From Gammaproteobacteria bacterium (GTDB lineage: Bacteria; Pseudomonadota; Gammaproteobacteria; Xanthomonadales; SZUA-36): DNA of 64,000 bases. Shown here piece by piece: positions 17,501 to 26,031 of this stretch; within the stretch, counting starts at the first letter, position 1; each line of letters starts with the position of its first letter. The DNA lies in the NCBI GenBank assembly GCA_030428105.1, contig JAUIBE010000012.1, positions 1 through 64,000 of the forward strand, given 5' to 3'. The position numbers and the translations under genes are program-made. Under the pieces are notes generated by a model. That model saw nothing but the letters and a program-made list of their open reading frames with translations, ran no database searches and had not been told where the DNA came from.

Positions 17501-18976
17501 GATCCCAACCGCCCCGAATACCAATTCGTCCGCGAGGTGGATTACTGTTCCGGCGCCTGCATCATGCTGCGACGGGAAGTGTTCCGTGAACTGGACGGCT
17601 TCGACCGCGAGTATGCCCCGGCCTACTACGAGGACACCGACCTGGCGTTCCGCATCCGCCAGATGGGCCTCAAGGTGCGGGTGCAGCCGGCCGCCACCGT
17701 GATTCATCACGAGGGCATCAGCTCGGGCACCGACCTGAGTTCCGGCGCCAAGCGCTACCAGGTGGTGAACCACAAGAAATTCCTGGAACGCTGGCGCGAT
17801 GTGTTGGCCGACCACCCGAAGCCCATCGTCAACCGCGAAGACCGTGCCGAGGTGCGTGCGGCGGCCGATCACCGGCTGAAAGGCCACGTCCTGATTGTTG
17901 ACGCCTACACCCCGGAACCCGACCAGGATTCCGGCAGCCTGCGCCTGCGCTACCTGATGGAGTGCCTGCAGGACCTGGGCTACGGCGTTTCCTTTGTTCC
18001 CGACAACCGCTCGCACGCCGGCCGCTACACCACCGACCTGCAACAATCAGGTATCGAGGCGTGGTACCAGCCGTGGCTGGATTCGCTGCACAGCTGGTTC
18101 AACACCCATGGCAGCCGTTTCGACCACGTCATCGTCTGCCGCCACTACGTGGCCACCAATTACCTCAGCCTGGTGCGGCGCTACTGCCCGGATGCCAGGT
18201 TCCTGTTCGACACCATCGACCTGCACTTCCTGCGCGAACAGCGCCTGGCCGAACTGGAAGACAGCCTGCCCCTGCGCCGCACAGCGGCCCAGACCAAGCG
18301 CTCGGAACTGGCAGTGATCCGCGATTCGGATGCCACCCTCGTGGTCAGCCCCACAGAGGTGGAACTGCTTGCCCAGGAAGCGCCCGGCGCGGCGGTTCAC
18401 ATTATTTCCAACATCCACACGGTGACCGGCAGCCAGAACCCGTTCAACGAACGCAAGGACATTTTCTTCGTTGGCGGCTTCCAGCACCCACCCAACATCG
18501 ATGCCGCCCAGTGGTTCTGCGCCTCGGTGTGGCCGCTGATTCGCGAGAAGCTGCCTGAACTCACCTTCCACCTGATCGGCAGCAAGGCGCCCGAGCAGAT
18601 CAAGGCCCTGAACGGCAACGGCGTGCAAGTGCATGGCTTCGTACCACGCCTGGAGCCGTTCCTCGATGGCTGCCGCCTTGCGGTGGCGCCACTGCGCTAC
18701 GGCGCCGGGGTGAAGGGCAAGGTCAACCTGAGCATGAGCCGCGGCCAGCCAGTGGTAGCCACCCCGGCTGCGGTAGAAGGCCTGTTCGCCCACGATGGCG
18801 AAGACGTGCTGGTGGCCAGCGAACCGCAGGCGTTCGCCGATGCGGTGGTGAGGCTGTACAACGACGAGGCGTTGTGGAACAAGCTGTCAGCCAACGGCGT
18901 GAAGAACGTGGAAGCGTACTTCTCCCTCGACACGGCGCGGCGTAACCTCGAGGCGGTTTTGAATTCGTTCAGTTAA
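14591..18976 (+). CDS. Giant multidomain glycosyltransferase (GT4-GT2-GT4)
   Basis: A 1461-residue protein. Residues about 1-235 match no domain I recognise. About 235-625 is a GT4-type unit (THSWGGGVARWVESF; LIPGRIQQGKGKNLL; PETFSYMLSEMRQLGVPVVA). About 655-715 is a charged coiled coil, followed by a SSWKITRPLRVGRR linker. About 825-1085 is a GT2/GT-A domain (ISIVIPVHNQW, VIDDASSDDT, FLNNDTQ as the metal-binding DxD, YYEDTDLAFRIR). About 1095-1461 is a second GT4-type unit (QDSGSLRLRYLMECL; FVGGFQHPPN; PLRYGAGVKGKV). No signal peptide or membrane segment is seen, so it is probably cytoplasmic, building a surface glycan. The gene stands alone: mrcB diverges upstream and relA converges downstream with only 26 bases between stops. 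Confidence 0.88.
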   Translation: MSSEAANNHTNAAQAPAPGMPEIAIRQVPLRTDSKGLKSLEHVVRSHMETSKGNHLLLLAPGLEVGEIALQILQQLANEAAAGTLISALGNTDAELNPFAEAPEKLLEELQDQMSDLVALLGPGEVHRIHRLPQHLLLLPASSLSKADGNIATLLDECLHGAGQLLVHDRVFVLDPSQPLDHAPRLDAHEEPRPAPWGLLNQRLDRWLDQADRLCAPDANWTSFGARSMAGEAATLHVTHSWGGGVARWVESFIAADADGLHLQLRSEGPRSGNGAGQRLGLYLGNDTEKPLASWWIEPVITSTAAQHPQYQEILEYITVRYGVGRLIVSSLVGHSLDALRTRLPTIEVLHDFYPAWPLLGVHPQAYLGEHGADLAQAMGQHDLLADFKGRSVNSWESLSGAWHEAVTSQSVRLVAPSHSVANLMPRLNSAFSDLDIAVLPHGLEQDWEQNSWQPRPRSDGRLRLLIPGRIQQGKGKNLLKAALPELRKHARVFLLGCGKEGEAFFGEPDVDIIINYKREALPELIARIAPDAAALLSTVPETFSYMLSEMRQLGVPVVATRVGSFEERISDGKDGWLIEPSAEALVTRIAQLAADPAQLERMREVTRQASHRSASDMVADYQQILQPAGPAKAPAALVFPAAQQTGPLAAAYTRTRRQSERLEQKLDEAQQDIEKRTRWARERDRVLKQEREETTAWVADLESQIRAGVAAMRSEEEAHQLTRDTLSELQGVHASVLNSSSWKITRPLRVGRRLLGNLKRARAWNPLRWPLLASQFVRTVSTHGWHDAIFRMQNAQVVQTPQKLETAGMEAIGDPTPPPVVPRSEHPLISIVIPVHNQWAYTAACLRSIVEAKCKASFEVIVIDDASSDDTAERLAGVEGIDAATNPKNLGFIGSCNRGAARANGEFVLFLNNDTQVTDGWLDHLLQTFNRFPDTGLAGSRLVYPDGSLQECGGIIFNDGSGWNYGRGDDPNRPEYQFVREVDYCSGACIMLRREVFRELDGFDREYAPAYYEDTDLAFRIRQMGLKVRVQPAATVIHHEGISSGTDLSSGAKRYQVVNHKKFLERWRDVLADHPKPIVNREDRAEVRAAADHRLKGHVLIVDAYTPEPDQDSGSLRLRYLMECLQDLGYGVSFVPDNRSHAGRYTTDLQQSGIEAWYQPWLDSLHSWFNTHGSRFDHVIVCRHYVATNYLSLVRRYCPDARFLFDTIDLHFLREQRLAELEDSLPLRRTAAQTKRSELAVIRDSDATLVVSPTEVELLAQEAPGAAVHIISNIHTVTGSQNPFNERKDIFFVGGFQHPPNIDAAQWFCASVWPLIREKLPELTFHLIGSKAPEQIKALNGNGVQVHGFVPRLEPFLDGCRLAVAPLRYGAGVKGKVNLSMSRGQPVVATPAAVEGLFAHDGEDVLVASEPQAFADAVVRLYNDEALWNKLSANGVKNVEAYFSLDTARRNLEAVLNSFS

Positions 18977-19002
18977 GCAAGGAAGCCGGGCGCGGAGGCG
19001 AT

Positions 19003-21180
19003 TTACTCTTTCAGCCGCCTGGTCTCCAGCACATTCGGCACCGAAGCCAGCTTCGACAGCAACTCGGATAGCTGCTCGTAATCCTTCACCTTGAGCTTGA
19101 GGCGAATCGACACCTCGTCAGTCGCTTCATCCAGCCGGCTGGAGATATCGGTCACATGGCAATCCGAGGCGGCCAGCACGCTGGAAATATCCTTGATCAG
19201 CTCACGTCGGTCGAAAGCGCGCACCAGCACCGCGGCGGCGTAATCCGTGGTCGGTTTCCTACCCCAACTCACTTTCAGCAGCCGCGGGTTGTTCTCGCTG
19301 CGCCAGCGCACCGCCTGGCGGCAGTCGTCGCGGTGGATGGTGACGCCCCGGCCCAGGGTGACGTAACCCACCACGCCGTCTCCTGGCAACGGCCGGCAGC
19401 ACTTGGCGATGGTGGTCATCAGGTTGCCCACGCCCTCGATACGCAGGTCGTCGGCCGGGCCCTTGCGCTTGCCGCGCTGGCGCACCGGCTGGCGGCTCAA
19501 GAGGTCGGCGGCTTGCGGCTCGGCCTTGTCGGCCTGCAGGCGCTCTACCGCGTGCACCACCTGGCCGACGGTCAGGTCGCCGCTGCCGACGGCAACGAAC
19601 AGGTCTTCCAGGCCTTTGAAGCCAAAGCGCTCGGGCAGCGGCTTGAGGTCTTCCGGCGTGAGGCCCATGCGCTTGCTTTCTGACTCGACCGCTTCCTTGC
19701 CCGCTGCCAGGTTCTCGTCGTGGCTTTCCTTGCGGAACCACTGGCGCACTTTTGAGCGTGCCCGCGCGCCGTGGATATAACCCAGGCGGGGGTTGAGCCA
19801 GTCACGGCTGGGCTTGGGGTGTTTGCCGGTCAGAATTTCCACCCGGTCACCGGTGTTCACTTTCTGCGTCAAGGGCACGATGCGGCCGTTGACCTTGGCG
19901 CCGCGGCAGCGATGGCCCACCTCGGTATGCACGTGGTAGGCGAAATCCAGCACCGTGGCGCCGGCCGCCAGGTCTACCACCTCGCCACGCGGCGTCAGCA
20001 CGTAAACCCGGTCCTCGGTGGTGACCGACTGGAAGCTGTCCAGCAGGCTCTGGTCGTCAAGGTCGGCATCGGCGCTTTCCAGCAACTGGCGCATGACCGC
20101 GATCTTGTTGTCGAATGCCGGGTCGTTGGGCCCGCCTTCCTTGTAACGCCAGTGCGCGGCGACACCCAACTCGGCGTGTTCGTGCATCTTCAGGGTGCGA
20201 ATCTGCACTTCCACCGCACGCCCTTCGCGGTCTGCCACGGCGGTGTGCAATGACTGGTAGTTGTTACCCTTCGGCGTGGTGATGTAATCGTCAAACTCAC
20301 CGGGAATCGGCTGCCACAGGGTGTGCACCAGGCCCAGGGCGCTGTAGCAGGCGGGCAGGTCTTCCACCAGCACACGCACTGCGCGTACGTCGAACAACTC
20401 GTGGAAATCGACGCCCTTGCGCTGCATTTTCCGCCAGATGCTGTAGATGTGCTTGGGCCGACCGCGGACCTCGGCCTTGATGCCGGCTTCCTCCAGCGCG
20501 GCGGCGAGTTTTTCCATGAACTGGCTGATAAATCGTTCGCGCTCTTCGCGCCGCTCGGCCACCAGGCGCGCTACGCGCTTGTACTGCTTGCTGTCGGTGT
20601 AGCGGAAAGCCAGGTCTTCCAGTTCCCACTTGAGCTGCCACACCCCCAGCCGGTTGGCCAACGGGGCGTGGATCAACTGGGTCTCGCGCGCCAGCCGGGT
20701 GGCTTCATCACTGTTGGGCTCTACGCGGCGCAGCAGCACCAACTGCCAGGCAAGGTCGATCAGCACCACGCGCACGTCTTCCACCAGGGCCAGCAGCAGG
20801 CGGCGCAGGCCTTCAGCGCTGCGCTCGGTTTCACTCAGCCCGGATTCATTCTCAAAGGCCTGAAGGCGGTTGAGCTGGTCAAGCTGAGAGACCACCCCGG
20901 AAGGCAGGTTGGTTCGAATGTCGGCGCAATCGCCGCCCATCTCCTCGGTGGCCCACACCATGGCGCAGGAAAGCGTTTTCGGGTCAGGCGCCAGGGCGGA
21001 AATGGTTTGCAGCAGGGAAAGCAGGCGCGCTTGATCTTCACCCCGCTTCAGCGGCCGCGCGAGCAACGCCTCCAGCAGGTTGGCGCACGGCGTGGCGCCC
21101 TCACCCACCGAAGCGTGGTAAGCCGTCATCCAGTCGCGCAAAGGCTGCACGCCGGAACTGCTTTGGGTCTTGCTACTCAC
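19003..21180 (-). CDS. relA: (p)ppGpp synthetase RelA
   Basis: A 725-residue long RSH protein. The N-terminal pseudo-hydrolase region lacks the HD metal-binding motif, so it should be synthetase-only like E. coli RelA. The synthetase has the nucleotide-binding region EFDDYITTPKGNNYQSLHT. A TGS domain (YVLTPRGEVVDLAAGATVLD), a Cys-containing zinc-finger/helical region (TIAKCCRPLPGDGVVGYV...DDC) and a C-terminal ACT domain follow; these sense stalled ribosomes in studied RelA. Its ATG overlaps the hrpA stop by 4 bases, so hrpA and relA are co-transcribed. Confidence 0.95.
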   Translation of the reverse strand: MSSKTQSSSGVQPLRDWMTAYHASVGEGATPCANLLEALLARPLKRGEDQARLLSLLQTISALAPDPKTLSCAMVWATEEMGGDCADIRTNLPSGVVSQLDQLNRLQAFENESGLSETERSAEGLRRLLLALVEDVRVVLIDLAWQLVLLRRVEPNSDEATRLARETQLIHAPLANRLGVWQLKWELEDLAFRYTDSKQYKRVARLVAERREERERFISQFMEKLAAALEEAGIKAEVRGRPKHIYSIWRKMQRKGVDFHELFDVRAVRVLVEDLPACYSALGLVHTLWQPIPGEFDDYITTPKGNNYQSLHTAVADREGRAVEVQIRTLKMHEHAELGVAAHWRYKEGGPNDPAFDNKIAVMRQLLESADADLDDQSLLDSFQSVTTEDRVYVLTPRGEVVDLAAGATVLDFAYHVHTEVGHRCRGAKVNGRIVPLTQKVNTGDRVEILTGKHPKPSRDWLNPRLGYIHGARARSKVRQWFRKESHDENLAAGKEAVESESKRMGLTPEDLKPLPERFGFKGLEDLFVAVGSGDLTVGQVVHAVERLQADKAEPQAADLLSRQPVRQRGKRKGPADDLRIEGVGNLMTTIAKCCRPLPGDGVVGYVTLGRGVTIHRDDCRQAVRWRSENNPRLLKVSWGRKPTTDYAAAVLVRAFDRRELIKDISSVLAASDCHVTDISSRLDEATDEVSIRLKLKVKDYEQLSELLSKLASVPNVLETRRLKE

Positions 21181-24100
21181 GCCGCGCTTGTTTCACTCCA
21201 TGCATCGCCCAGGCGTTTTTCCGAAACCTTGCCATCGGTGCCCAGGTGCTGGGCAAATACCGACACCCGGAACTCGTGGATCAGCCAACGAAACGCGTCC
21301 ATGGCCTGATCGTATTCCTCGCCGCGCTCCAGCGCATCCTGGTAACGCTTCCACCAGGGCGCCACGCGATCCAGCTTGGCCCGGTCCTGGGCCGGATCGG
21401 TCCGCAGCTTCTCCTGGCGATACAACAAGGCCGCCAGGTACCTTGGATAGTGTTCAAGTCGCTCCGGTTCAAGCTCTTCGAGGAATGCCGGGTAGACCAG
21501 GTCGTCCAACTGGGCCTGCATGTCGGCCCAGGCATCGGGCAGGCTGGATTCGAAACGGCGGTTGTTCTTTCGCACCTGGGCCATCGACTCCAGCACTTCG
21601 CTGAGCTGGCGCGCGCGGCGGGCACAGACCTTGCCAATGCCGTTTCGGACACGGCCCGCGAGGTCCTTGAAGGCGCTGGCATCGCGCACGGCAGAAACAT
21701 CGCCGGCGGCCTGGCGCAAGGATGATTGCACCAGGTCGTGCACCAATGTTTCGGTGCTGCCCACCGAACTCCACGCCATCAGGCCGGCGCGCGAAATTCC
21801 GTGGTGCTTTTCCAGGTAGCGCAGCTTGTCGGGCATCTCCAGCGCCAGCAGGCGCATCACGCCATCGTTGTGCGCGGTCCAGGCTTCTTCCCAGGTATCA
21901 AACAAGCGAACACCCACGGCATCACCCTGGTCCACCAGGGCCGGCCAGGCGCTGACGCCGGCATCGGTGGTCACTGACTCCTGCAGCGTGCCAAACTGCC
22001 AGTCGCGCGCGTTATCCTGGTTGTGCTGGGCACCCTGGCGGTCCATGAACCGGCGGCGGGCCGATGCCCCGAGTTTTTCCTGCAAGGCGGCCAGGTCGCG
22101 ACCCTCGGCCAGCTCCTGGCCGCTGTCATCCACCACCCGGGTGCGCATCCGCAGGTGCGGCTCAACCGTTGTTTCGTCGATCACTTCGGCCGCCACCTGT
22201 TGCCCGGTGATGCGGCTGAATTGCACCGCCAGGGCCTTGTGAAAGTCCTGCTGCGGGCCTGGCCCCACGGCCTCGAGTACAGCGTCGGCAAATTGCGGCG
22301 CAGGCGTCAGCGCCCGCCTGAGCGGCTTGGGCAGTTGCTTGATCAGGGCAATCACCTTGTCGCGCAACAGGCCGGGCACCAGCCAGGCCACCTGTCCCGG
22401 GGAAAGCGTGTTCAGCAGTTCGAGCGGCACGGTCATGGTCACGCCGTCGTGTTCATGGCCGGGCTCGAAATGGTAGTCGAGCGAGAATGCCTGGCCCTGC
22501 GCATTGAAACTGTCGGGAAACTGCTCCTCCGGCGCCATGCCGGCGTCTTCGCGCAGCAGTACGTCCAGCCCCATTTCCAGGGTGTCACGCTGGGCCTGGC
22601 TGAGGCCGCTGAACCAGCGTTCGAACCCCTTCGCGGAATTCACTTCCGGCGGTATCCGCGCATCGAAAAACTCGTACTGGGCGCGCTCGTCGGCCACCAC
22701 GTCGTGGCGCCGGCGCTTGTGCTCCAGCTTCTCCACGTCCTCGCGGAGTTGCGCGTTCTTGTCCATGAAGGCGGCGCGGGTGTCCATCTCTCCACGCACC
22801 AGGGCGTGAAGGATAAACAGTTCACGGGCTTTTTGCGGATCCTGCTCGGCAAAGGAAACCCGGCGCTTTTCGACGATGACCAGCCCGTACAAGCTGACCT
22901 GCTCCCAGGCCAGCACCCGTCCGGCGCGGCGTGACCAGTGGGGGTCGAACACGCGATGTTTCAGCAGGTGGCGACCTTGCTCCTCGATCCACTCCGGCTG
23001 GATGGCGGCGTTGAGCCGGGCGTAAGGTCGCGAGGTCTCGACGATCTCCGCCGACATCAACCATTGCGGCCCGCCCTTGAACAGGCCGGAGCCGGGGAAA
23101 ATATGGAACTGGCGCGAACGTGCGCCCTGGTAAGCATGACTTTCCGGAATTCTGTGCCCTACCTGGCTGAGCAGGCCAGCCAGCAGCGCCTTGTGGATGG
23201 GCGCATCCACGCCCTTTTCACCCAGCTTGCGGCCGCTGAGTTTCAGGCGCTCTTCGCGCGCCTGGACACGGAGTTGCTGGTACAGGTCGAACCACTCGAG
23301 CACGCGCTGCCAGTTGAGAAATTCGCGCTGGCACATCTTGCGGAACTGGTTGCCCGAGCGTTTGCTGCGCTGGCTTCGCAGATAATCCCACAGGCGTAAC
23401 AGACCGGCGAAGTCCGATTTCGGATCAATGAAGCGCGCATGCTGTTCATCGGACTGCTGCTGTTTGTCCAGGGGCCGCTCGCGAGGGTCCTGGATGCTCT
23501 GCGCCGCGGCCAGCACCATGATGTTCTCCAGGCAACCCTGGCGCGCGCCCTCGATCACCATTCGCGCCAGGCGCACATCCATCGGCCAACGCACCAACTG
23601 GCGGCCCATCTCGGTAACCGAGCGAGCGCCGTCCAGCGCACCGAGTTCAGTGAGCAGGTGGTAGGCATCGTTGATCATCCGCGGCGCCGGCGAATCAACA
23701 AACGGAAAATCCTCGACCTCGCCCAGGCCCATGCACAACATTTGAAGAATGACCGTGGCCAGCGAGGTGCGCAGGATTTCCGGCTCGGTGAATTCCGGCC
23801 GGCTGTTGAAATCTTCCTCGCTGTACAGTCGCACACAGGTGCCGGGGCCGAGGCGGCCACAGCGCCCGGCGCGCTGGTTGGCGCTGGCCTGCGAAATGGC
23901 CTCGATGGGCAGGCGCTGGATGCGGCTGCGATGCGAGTAGCGGCTGATGCGCGCAAAGCCGGAATCAATCACGAATCGAATGCGCGGCACCGTCAGCGAG
24001 GTCTCGGCGATGTTGGTGGAAAGAATGATCCGCCGCTCCGGGCCGGGATGAAACACCCGGTGCTGCTCGCTGGCCGACAGCCGGGCAAACAGGGGCAACA

Positions 24101-24908
24101 CCTCGGTGTGGCGGAAATGCTGCCGCTCGAGGAAATCGCTGGCCTCGCGAATCTCGCGTTCACCGGAAAGGAACACCAGGATGTCGCCGCGCGCATCGAT
24201 GCGATTGAGCGCGCGAACGGCTTCCGCAATCCCCCGGTACAGGTCCCGCCCGTCGTAATCTCGGCTTTGCGGGTCAATGGCCGATTCACCATCGCCCAGC
24301 GGCCGGTAAACCATGTCCACCGGGTAACCGCGGCCGGAGACCTCGATGACCGGCGCATCATCAAAATGGCGCGAGAACTTGGCGGTATCGATGGTGGCCG
24401 AGGTGATCACCACGCGCAGGTCCGGCCGGCGCGGCAACAAGCGCTTCAGATTGCCCAGCAGGAAATCGATATTGAGGCTGCGCTCGTGGGCCTCGTCGAT
24501 GATGACGGTGTCGTACTGCTTCAGCGTTGGCTGGCTGGTGAGTTCGGCCAGCAGGATGCCGTCGGTCATGAAGCGAATGCGGTTGTTGGGCGCGGTGTGG
24601 TCGCGAAAGCGCACCTTGTAGCCGACCAGACCCTGGAAGCGGTGCCCGGCCGGCTCGCCCAGTTCTTCGGCCACGCGCTCGGCCATGGCGCGGGCGGCAA
24701 TCCTTCGCGGCTGGGTGCAGGCAATCAAACCGTTTTCGCCGCGCCCGGCCTCCAGGCACATCTTGGGAATCTGGGTGGTTTTTCCTGAACCGGTCTCGCC
24801 CGCGACAATCAGCACCTGGTGTTCACGAATGGCGCGCACGATGGCCTCGCGGTGCTCGGAAATCGGCAACGCGGCATCGTACTCAGGGATCAGGGGAACG
24901 CTGGACAT
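21177..24908 (-). CDS. hrpA: ATP-dependent RNA helicase HrpA
   Basis: A 1243-residue DEAH/RHA helicase. Walker A is VAGETGSGKTTQIPK, the DEAH box is VIIDEAHERSLN, and motif VI is NQRAGRCGRLGPG. HA2/OB-fold domains and the long DUF3418-type C-terminal extension of HrpA follow. It is linked to mRNA processing and rescue of stalled ribosomes in E. coli. The ATG at 24908 (MSSVPLIPEYDAALP) is chosen because the upstream in-frame extension would run into the divergent threonine aldolase gene and has no family similarity. Confidence 0.94.
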   Translation of the reverse strand: MSSVPLIPEYDAALPISEHREAIVRAIREHQVLIVAGETGSGKTTQIPKMCLEAGRGENGLIACTQPRRIAARAMAERVAEELGEPAGHRFQGLVGYKVRFRDHTAPNNRIRFMTDGILLAELTSQPTLKQYDTVIIDEAHERSLNIDFLLGNLKRLLPRRPDLRVVITSATIDTAKFSRHFDDAPVIEVSGRGYPVDMVYRPLGDGESAIDPQSRDYDGRDLYRGIAEAVRALNRIDARGDILVFLSGEREIREASDFLERQHFRHTEVLPLFARLSASEQHRVFHPGPERRIILSTNIAETSLTVPRIRFVIDSGFARISRYSHRSRIQRLPIEAISQASANQRAGRCGRLGPGTCVRLYSEEDFNSRPEFTEPEILRTSLATVILQMLCMGLGEVEDFPFVDSPAPRMINDAYHLLTELGALDGARSVTEMGRQLVRWPMDVRLARMVIEGARQGCLENIMVLAAAQSIQDPRERPLDKQQQSDEQHARFIDPKSDFAGLLRLWDYLRSQRSKRSGNQFRKMCQREFLNWQRVLEWFDLYQQLRVQAREERLKLSGRKLGEKGVDAPIHKALLAGLLSQVGHRIPESHAYQGARSRQFHIFPGSGLFKGGPQWLMSAEIVETSRPYARLNAAIQPEWIEEQGRHLLKHRVFDPHWSRRAGRVLAWEQVSLYGLVIVEKRRVSFAEQDPQKARELFILHALVRGEMDTRAAFMDKNAQLREDVEKLEHKRRRHDVVADERAQYEFFDARIPPEVNSAKGFERWFSGLSQAQRDTLEMGLDVLLREDAGMAPEEQFPDSFNAQGQAFSLDYHFEPGHEHDGVTMTVPLELLNTLSPGQVAWLVPGLLRDKVIALIKQLPKPLRRALTPAPQFADAVLEAVGPGPQQDFHKALAVQFSRITGQQVAAEVIDETTVEPHLRMRTRVVDDSGQELAEGRDLAALQEKLGASARRRFMDRQGAQHNQDNARDWQFGTLQESVTTDAGVSAWPALVDQGDAVGVRLFDTWEEAWTAHNDGVMRLLALEMPDKLRYLEKHHGISRAGLMAWSSVGSTETLVHDLVQSSLRQAAGDVSAVRDASAFKDLAGRVRNGIGKVCARRARQLSEVLESMAQVRKNNRRFESSLPDAWADMQAQLDDLVYPAFLEELEPERLEHYPRYLAALLYRQEKLRTDPAQDRAKLDRVAPWWKRYQDALERGEEYDQAMDAFRWLIHEFRVSVFAQHLGTDGKVSEKRLGDAWSETSAA

Positions 24909-24949
24909 GGCGCGTATTTTATCGTTCTCCGCCGCGCTGTATTGCACGA

Positions 24950-24955
24950 TATAAT
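24950..24955 (+). promoter_or_regulatory. Putative -10 element for the threonine aldolase gene
   Basis: A perfect TATAAT lies 27 bases before the ATG at 24982, in the 73-base divergent gap with hrpA. No good -35 is visible at standard spacing. Confidence 0.35.
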
Positions 24956-24981
24956 TCGCGGCTCGCGCCGCACCAGGATCA

Positions 24982-26025
24982 ATGCCCACAATGGAACTGA
25001 ACTTCAGAAGCGACAACGAAACCCCGGCCGCACCAGCCATCATGGAGGCGATTGAAAAAGCCAACCGGGGCGCCGCGCATGCCTACGCCGAAGACAACTG
25101 GTCTTTGCGGCTAAATGAGGCTTTTTCCGAACGCTTTGAGACCGATGTCTGCGTTATTCCCATGGCCACTGGCACGGTGTGCAATGCGATTGCCCTGGCC
25201 AGCATTTGCCCGCCATGGGGCTCCGTTTACTGCCACCGTAGTGCGCACGTTTACTGCGATGAAAGCGGCGCGCCTGAGTTTTTCGGCAACGGTCTGAGGC
25301 TGGTGCCCATCGACGGTGCGGATGGAAAACTGCCGCACCGACCGCTCGACAAGGCAATCAGGACCAGCGCCGGGCACGGCGTTCACAGTTACGAGCCCTC
25401 CGCGGTGAGCATTACCCAGTCCACCGAATCGGGCACTGTTTACCAGGCGAGCGAAATTGCCAATATCTGCGAGGTCGCGAAAGCACACGGACTTCCGGTG
25501 CACCTGGACGGCGCGCGTTTTGCCAATGCCGTTGCCTCAACCGGTTCAACACCCGCCGAACTCACCTGGCGCGCCGGCGTTTCACTGATGTCATTTGGCG
25601 CCAGCAAGAACGGCTGCATCGCGGCCGAGGCCCTGCTCTTGTTTGACAACCACGAGCGCCGCGAACATATCGAGCGCCTGCGCAAGCGTTCGGGCCACCT
25701 GCTCAGCAAGATGCGCTATGTCTCAGCCCAGTTGCTGGCCGCCCTTGAAGATGATTTGTGGCTGCACCTGGCCACGCACGCAAATCGCCAGGCTGCAAAG
25801 TTTGCTGACGCTGTGGGAAATCACGCAGGCGCCGAACTGGAATTCCCGGTCGAAGCCAACGAGGTGTTCGTGCGCTGGACGCCGGCCGGTTTCACAACCT
25901 TGGAAGAGGCAGGCGTGGAATTCCTGATGTGGCCCGGCCGCGATGACCTGGCGCGATTCGTTTTCGGACACTCCACCGACGAGCGCGCAACCGACAAGCT
26001 CTGCAAGATCCTGGGCGGCTTGTAA
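24982..26025 (+). CDS. ltaE: Low-specificity L-threonine aldolase
   Basis: A 347-residue PLP-dependent, fold-type I aldolase. Its features are the N-terminal FRSDNETPAAPAIMEAI, the cofactor region HLDGARFANA, and the Schiff-base lysine in SFGASKNGCIAAEA. The family cleaves threonine or allo-threonine to glycine and acetaldehyde and also acts on other beta-hydroxy amino acids, so the physiological substrate is uncertain. ATG at 24982 or the one three codons later (24991) may be the start. It converges with the flavoprotein gene downstream, 6 bases apart. Confidence 0.9.
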   Translation: MPTMELNFRSDNETPAAPAIMEAIEKANRGAAHAYAEDNWSLRLNEAFSERFETDVCVIPMATGTVCNAIALASICPPWGSVYCHRSAHVYCDESGAPEFFGNGLRLVPIDGADGKLPHRPLDKAIRTSAGHGVHSYEPSAVSITQSTESGTVYQASEIANICEVAKAHGLPVHLDGARFANAVASTGSTPAELTWRAGVSLMSFGASKNGCIAAEALLLFDNHERREHIERLRKRSGHLLSKMRYVSAQLLAALEDDLWLHLATHANRQAAKFADAVGNHAGAELEFPVEANEVFVRWTPAGFTTLEEAGVEFLMWPGRDDLARFVFGHSTDERATDKLCKILGGL

Positions 26026-26031
26026 TCCACG

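Noticed and set aside
16814-18046. 410-codon open frame on the minus strand
   Set aside because: Antisense to the GT2 and second GT4 parts of the large glycosyltransferase; low-complexity Val/Ala/Gly/His content typical of a shadow frame.
23439-24788. 449-codon open frame on the plus strand
   Set aside because: It lies antisense inside hrpA, whose helicase motifs are intact. Long antisense frames are expected in GC-rich DNA, and the sequence has no recognisable domain.
21177-25064. Longer hrpA start extending to 25064
   Set aside because: The extra 52 residues overlap the divergent threonine aldolase gene and do not resemble HrpA; the ATG at 24908 matches the family start.
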